A stretch of 19,650 nt of DNA from an uncultured Bacteroidales bacterium (GTDB lineage: Bacteria > Bacteroidota > Bacteroidia > Bacteroidales > Paludibacteraceae). This document shows positions 16,602-19,650 of the stretch, piece by piece (position 1 is the stretch's first letter; each line of letters starts with the position of its first letter). Under the pieces are notes generated by a model. It was given only the letters and a program-made list of their open reading frames with translations. It was not told the DNA's origin and searched no databases. Made by a program: the position numbers and the translations under genes. The stretch spans positions 1-19,650 of the forward strand of contig CAMHEP010000015.1 of assembly GCA_946184195.1 (NCBI GenBank). Reading direction: 5' to 3'.

Positions 16602-19484
16602 ATGAAAAAGATTTTCATGTTATTTAGTTGCGTAGCGTTTACATTGAGTCTTTCGGCGCAGGTATATTATCTGCTACCCAATTCCGCTGGATGGAATAGT
16701 GAGGCTGTGAACAATGTATACGACAATCCTTCCTCTCAAAATCAGTTGAAATGGGAAACCAGCGACGGTGATGTTTACCAATGCCCTGAGCGGCAAGCAT
16801 ATGAGTGGTTTAAAGACACCTACAACAGCGGTGCTCAGAAAGTCATCACCTTCAAAGATCTCACCGATGGTCGTTTAGCCGCAAATGGCAATTTATTTGA
16901 CGATGTAAAGGTTCTTTGGGTACATGTGGACCGTTATATGACAATAACGGAATTCGATGCTTTATTCCCCTCTGATGTACGCACAGCTCTCTCTAATTAC
17001 GTGAAAGCCGGTGGCAACTTGTATCTGTCTACCTTTGCGGCTCGTTTGGCATTCTTAATGGGACGTGCTCCCGAACCCGGATTCTCAGAGAATAATGGAT
17101 TTGGAACTTGTAATTTAGATGATCCGTGGCGCATAAAGGCTCGTGCTTACAATGATGATGAAAATAACATCTACAATATTGACAATCATGAACATGCCAT
17201 CTATAAGTACCTGAATGAAGGAAACCAATATGTGGATAACTATCGCTTTAATATGCAAAGCGGTACGCTCCGTACAGATCGTAACTGCGTATTTGGAATG
17301 GATTGGAATAGTCCGAGTAGCCAAAACACTTTTGAAAACAATAATACCGCAAAGGTTTTAGCAGGTTGGGGACACGAACACGTTATTAACTGTGCCGGAT
17401 TGGTAGAGTTTTATCCGGTAGGTGATTGGAAAGGTACTATCATTGCGAATGGTCTCGCAGCTTGCTCATGGGCTGCATGCAACCAATCGGTCAATTGTGT
17501 CAAACTGCTTACTAAAGGTGTCTTGGATTACCTGTCTATTACAGAAACAGGATTGGCTTGGAACACAGAGACCGTTCCTGCCGCAGGTGCTATCAATACG
17601 CAACACATTATGACCGCTCATGCCAATGCTGGCTTTACAATCCGATATGGAGCTGATGACCCTCTTATTGCTAATATCGGAGATGGTGACGGAAACATCT
17701 ATTACAATTATTTCGGCAATGCTTCCTTTACCGCTACAGCTACCGGCGATGGTTGGACGGCTCCCAAAAGTACCACGGCTACTATTAACTCTGTTTCTAT
17801 CCCTGTCAACGGCGGCGACCAGAACGTGAAATTCGCCTATGTACTGCCCTACTCAATGCATACAATGGCTAATTATGACAACGAAGAAGGGCTGCGTCCT
17901 GACTTCGAGGCTGCCAACTGGTTCTACCAGCAGTTTATCGTAGGCGAAGTGGGCGGGCAGCATGGCTGCTTTGTGCGCCCGTCTGACTTAGGCTCACTCA
18001 ATTCCGCCATCAAGGTGCTCTGGATCCACAATGACCATGTGGGCAAAGACTCGCAAGAGTACTACAATGACCTCGGAGGCGATACCTTCCGCGATAACCT
18101 CGCTGCTTTTATCAATGCGGGCGGTAACGTGTTCGTCTCCAAACAGGCTACACGCCTCATAGGCGACCTCTCACGCAACGACTATCCCTCGTATAATAAC
18201 GGAGGATATGACAACCGTGGACCATGGCGCGTCGCTAATAAATGGAACCTCTCTGATACGGAGATTGACCATAGCACCCATGCCGTATATGCCAATATGG
18301 GCACGGATACATGGATTATGGCAAATGGTCGGCACACCGACAATAACTGCATTTGGCAAAACTTTGCCGCCTATGAATCAAATGACCCGCAACGTATCCT
18401 GCAATATGAAGCAGATCATAACTGCCGCGTGCTCGGTGCATGGGGACACTATGATGATAATAATGTCGTAAGCCCGTATATAGATTGCATCGGACTCGTA
18501 GAGTATTATCCGCAAACGGCAGGGCAGGGCACCATCATAGCAATGGGCTTGGCGGCATTCCATTGGGCTAATCCTGTCGATCTGCTAAAGAACTTCACAC
18601 GTGACATCCTCTATTACCTCAATATTGACGCAGCCCCCGGATTCGTATGGGAAGTTGCACCAACCAATGGGTCAGTAGGTTCGGAGCAACTTGTTCAAGT
18701 AGAACACAAGGAAAGTGAAATACATTGGACCAGCAGTGACGAGGATGTGGTGGAGATAGTGGCAGATCCTGACCATGCGGATAACCCCGAATACAAGAAA
18801 CTGATTCTCAAAACAGAGGGTACAGCAACTATTACTGCTACACGCTCAGGTGACGGCTATAAGTTACCCAAAAACGCGACAACAACTTATGTGACCCAAA
18901 CTATTACCGTTACTAACTCCTACACCCGTAGCGGTTTAGTAGCGGATAGCTACTACACTATCTGCTTACCCAAAGCAGCCACCTCCTATTCCGGAGCACA
19001 GATGTTCAGAATAGCGGACAAAACCGGGGACAATGGTATTGTGATTGAAGAGGTTTCTTCTATGGAAGCAGGTATCCCCTATATCTTCATGGCAACAGCA
19101 ACAGAACTCACTGTCAACTACGATAATGGAGCTCAAAGTGCTGCACAAAGTGCTAACGGTCTCGTTGGATATATTGGAACCTCTGCTATGGATTTGTCTG
19201 CAAATACGAACTACTATATCTTGGCACAAAATCAGATATGGCAGATAGATGAAACGGTCAAGATTCCTTCCTACCGTGCATATATAGATATGAGTGCTAT
19301 CACTTCTACACCTGCTGCAGCCGGCAGAATGCGTTATGTGATCAGCAGTCGCAATACCCCAACAGGAATGGATGAACTCAATAGTGAGGCACCATCCAAA
19401 ACAACTAAGATACTTCACGATGGACACCTGCTCATCCGGCAGGGTGAACACGTGTACAATATGCAAGGACAAATCGTAGAGTAA
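16602..19484 (+). CDS. Large secreted protein with two DUF4960-like domains and Ig-like linkers
   Basis: Unknown function, 960 residues. Signal peptide ends S-L-S-A|Q (residue 19). Domain 1, about 20-311: W-V-H-V-D-R (from 106), G-G-N-L-Y-L-S-T-F-A, D-R-N-C (226-229), GLVEFYP. About 313-405 is an Ig-like (Big-type) linker. Domain 2, about 410-673: W-I-H-N-D-H (from 474), G-G-N-V-F-V-S-K-Q-A-T, D-N-N-C (580-583), GLVEYYP. About 677-770 is a second Ig-like stretch (IHWTSSDEDVVEI, GTATITATRSGDGY). About 776-915 is the module shared with the 14078 gene product; the tail ends H-V-Y-N-M-Q-G-Q-I-V-E, a form common at the ends of secreted Bacteroidales proteins. Own promoter and operator upstream, so probably co-induced with susC but separately adjustable. 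The two domain regions differ in base composition. Confidence 0.75.
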   Translation: MKKIFMLFSCVAFTLSLSAQVYYLLPNSAGWNSEAVNNVYDNPSSQNQLKWETSDGDVYQCPERQAYEWFKDTYNSGAQKVITFKDLTDGRLAANGNLFDDVKVLWVHVDRYMTITEFDALFPSDVRTALSNYVKAGGNLYLSTFAARLAFLMGRAPEPGFSENNGFGTCNLDDPWRIKARAYNDDENNIYNIDNHEHAIYKYLNEGNQYVDNYRFNMQSGTLRTDRNCVFGMDWNSPSSQNTFENNNTAKVLAGWGHEHVINCAGLVEFYPVGDWKGTIIANGLAACSWAACNQSVNCVKLLTKGVLDYLSITETGLAWNTETVPAAGAINTQHIMTAHANAGFTIRYGADDPLIANIGDGDGNIYYNYFGNASFTATATGDGWTAPKSTTATINSVSIPVNGGDQNVKFAYVLPYSMHTMANYDNEEGLRPDFEAANWFYQQFIVGEVGGQHGCFVRPSDLGSLNSAIKVLWIHNDHVGKDSQEYYNDLGGDTFRDNLAAFINAGGNVFVSKQATRLIGDLSRNDYPSYNNGGYDNRGPWRVANKWNLSDTEIDHSTHAVYANMGTDTWIMANGRHTDNNCIWQNFAAYESNDPQRILQYEADHNCRVLGAWGHYDDNNVVSPYIDCIGLVEYYPQTAGQGTIIAMGLAAFHWANPVDLLKNFTRDILYYLNIDAAPGFVWEVAPTNGSVGSEQLVQVEHKESEIHWTSSDEDVVEIVADPDHADNPEYKKLILKTEGTATITATRSGDGYKLPKNATTTYVTQTITVTNSYTRSGLVADSYYTICLPKAATSYSGAQMFRIADKTGDNGIVIEEVSSMEAGIPYIFMATATELTVNYDNGAQSAAQSANGLVGYIGTSAMDLSANTNYYILAQNQIWQIDETVKIPSYRAYIDMSAITSTPAAAGRMRYVISSRNTPTGMDELNSEAPSKTTKILHDGHLLIRQGEHVYNMQGQIVE

Positions 19485-19515
19485 GAGATAACGGCTAATA
19501 GAAAGGAAAAATACT

Positions 19516-19650
19516 ATGAAAAACGAGTATATTCAACCGCAAACGTCGGTATTTCAAGTTGCTTTGACAGTTTCTCTTTTAGAAACCAGTGCTACCCCCA
19601 AAAATATTTATGTGGGAGGCGTAGTATCTACCATCTCAGGAGATAGTGAG
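19516..19650 (+). CDS. Small protein of unknown function, first 45 residues (cut by window edge)
   Basis: ATG at 19516, 31 bp after the previous stop, preceded by the purine-rich GAAAGGAAAAAT that could serve as ribosome site. It is open to the edge. The start MKNEYIQPQTSVFQVAL, followed by LLETSAT, resembles short Bacteroidales proteins of the type MKK-Y-x-x-P-x-x-x-V that often follow large secreted-protein genes; their role is unknown to me. No transmembrane segment or classical signal peptide is evident. Likely co-transcribed with the gene before it. Confidence 0.55.
   Translation, partial: MKNEYIQPQTSVFQVALTVSLLETSATPKNIYVGGVVSTISGDSE

Noticed and set aside
1..19650. tRNA or rRNA genes, CRISPR arrays, insertion sequences
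   Set aside because: I found no transposase, no regular spacer-repeat array and no tRNA or rRNA signature on either strand.

Overview
The window looks like a chromosomal segment from a Bacteroidales bacterium (gut- or rumen-type Bacteroidota). The reasons are a SusC/SusD pair, Bacteroidota-type promoters (TTTG, 20 bp, TAnnTTTG) at four places, an isoleucyl-tRNA synthetase of Bacteroidota type, and T9SS-like C-terminal tails. The genus cannot be fixed from the sequence.

Left part (1-1276). The 5' end of ileS lies on the minus strand. Its own promoter sits about 290 bp upstream, so its mRNA has a leader of about 285 nt with several hairpins. That leader also holds a possible 30-codon leader ORF with three consecutive Ile codons that overlaps the ileS start (ATGA). 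The divergent side carries three 11-bp repeats, then a promoter and a strongly structured leader of about 155 nt in front of a regulator gene.

Middle and right (1277-19484). This is a fructan (levan or inulin type) polysaccharide utilisation locus, all on the plus strand. It contains a membrane-bound PBP-AraC regulator, SusC, SusD, a SusE-position lipoprotein with a DUF4960-like domain, a secreted LamG+GH32 enzyme, a second DUF4960-like lipoprotein, a GH32 lipoprotein, and two large secreted proteins that each carry two DUF4960-like domains. Gene overlaps of 4, 4 and 8 bp, short gaps and the lack of internal promoters suggest one operon of about 13.5 kb from susC to 16456. The last large gene (16602-19484) has its own promoter. 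A small protein of unknown role begins at 19516 and runs off the edge. No fructokinase or inner-membrane sugar transporter is in view.

How the parts fit together. Secreted or surface GH32 enzymes would cut fructan, the DUF4960-like proteins and SusD would hold it, and SusC would import the pieces. The periplasmic domain of the regulator would sense released sugar, by analogy with the fructose-sensing BT1754 of the B. thetaiotaomicron levan locus. The most notable find is a 57-bp operator-like element with one dyad axis. It occurs twice with identical geometry, each copy ending 6 bp before the -33 box of susC and of the 16602 gene, so these two units probably form one regulon. The second is the six-fold spread of a DUF4960-like domain, with a conserved D-x-N-C motif, over four proteins of this one locus.
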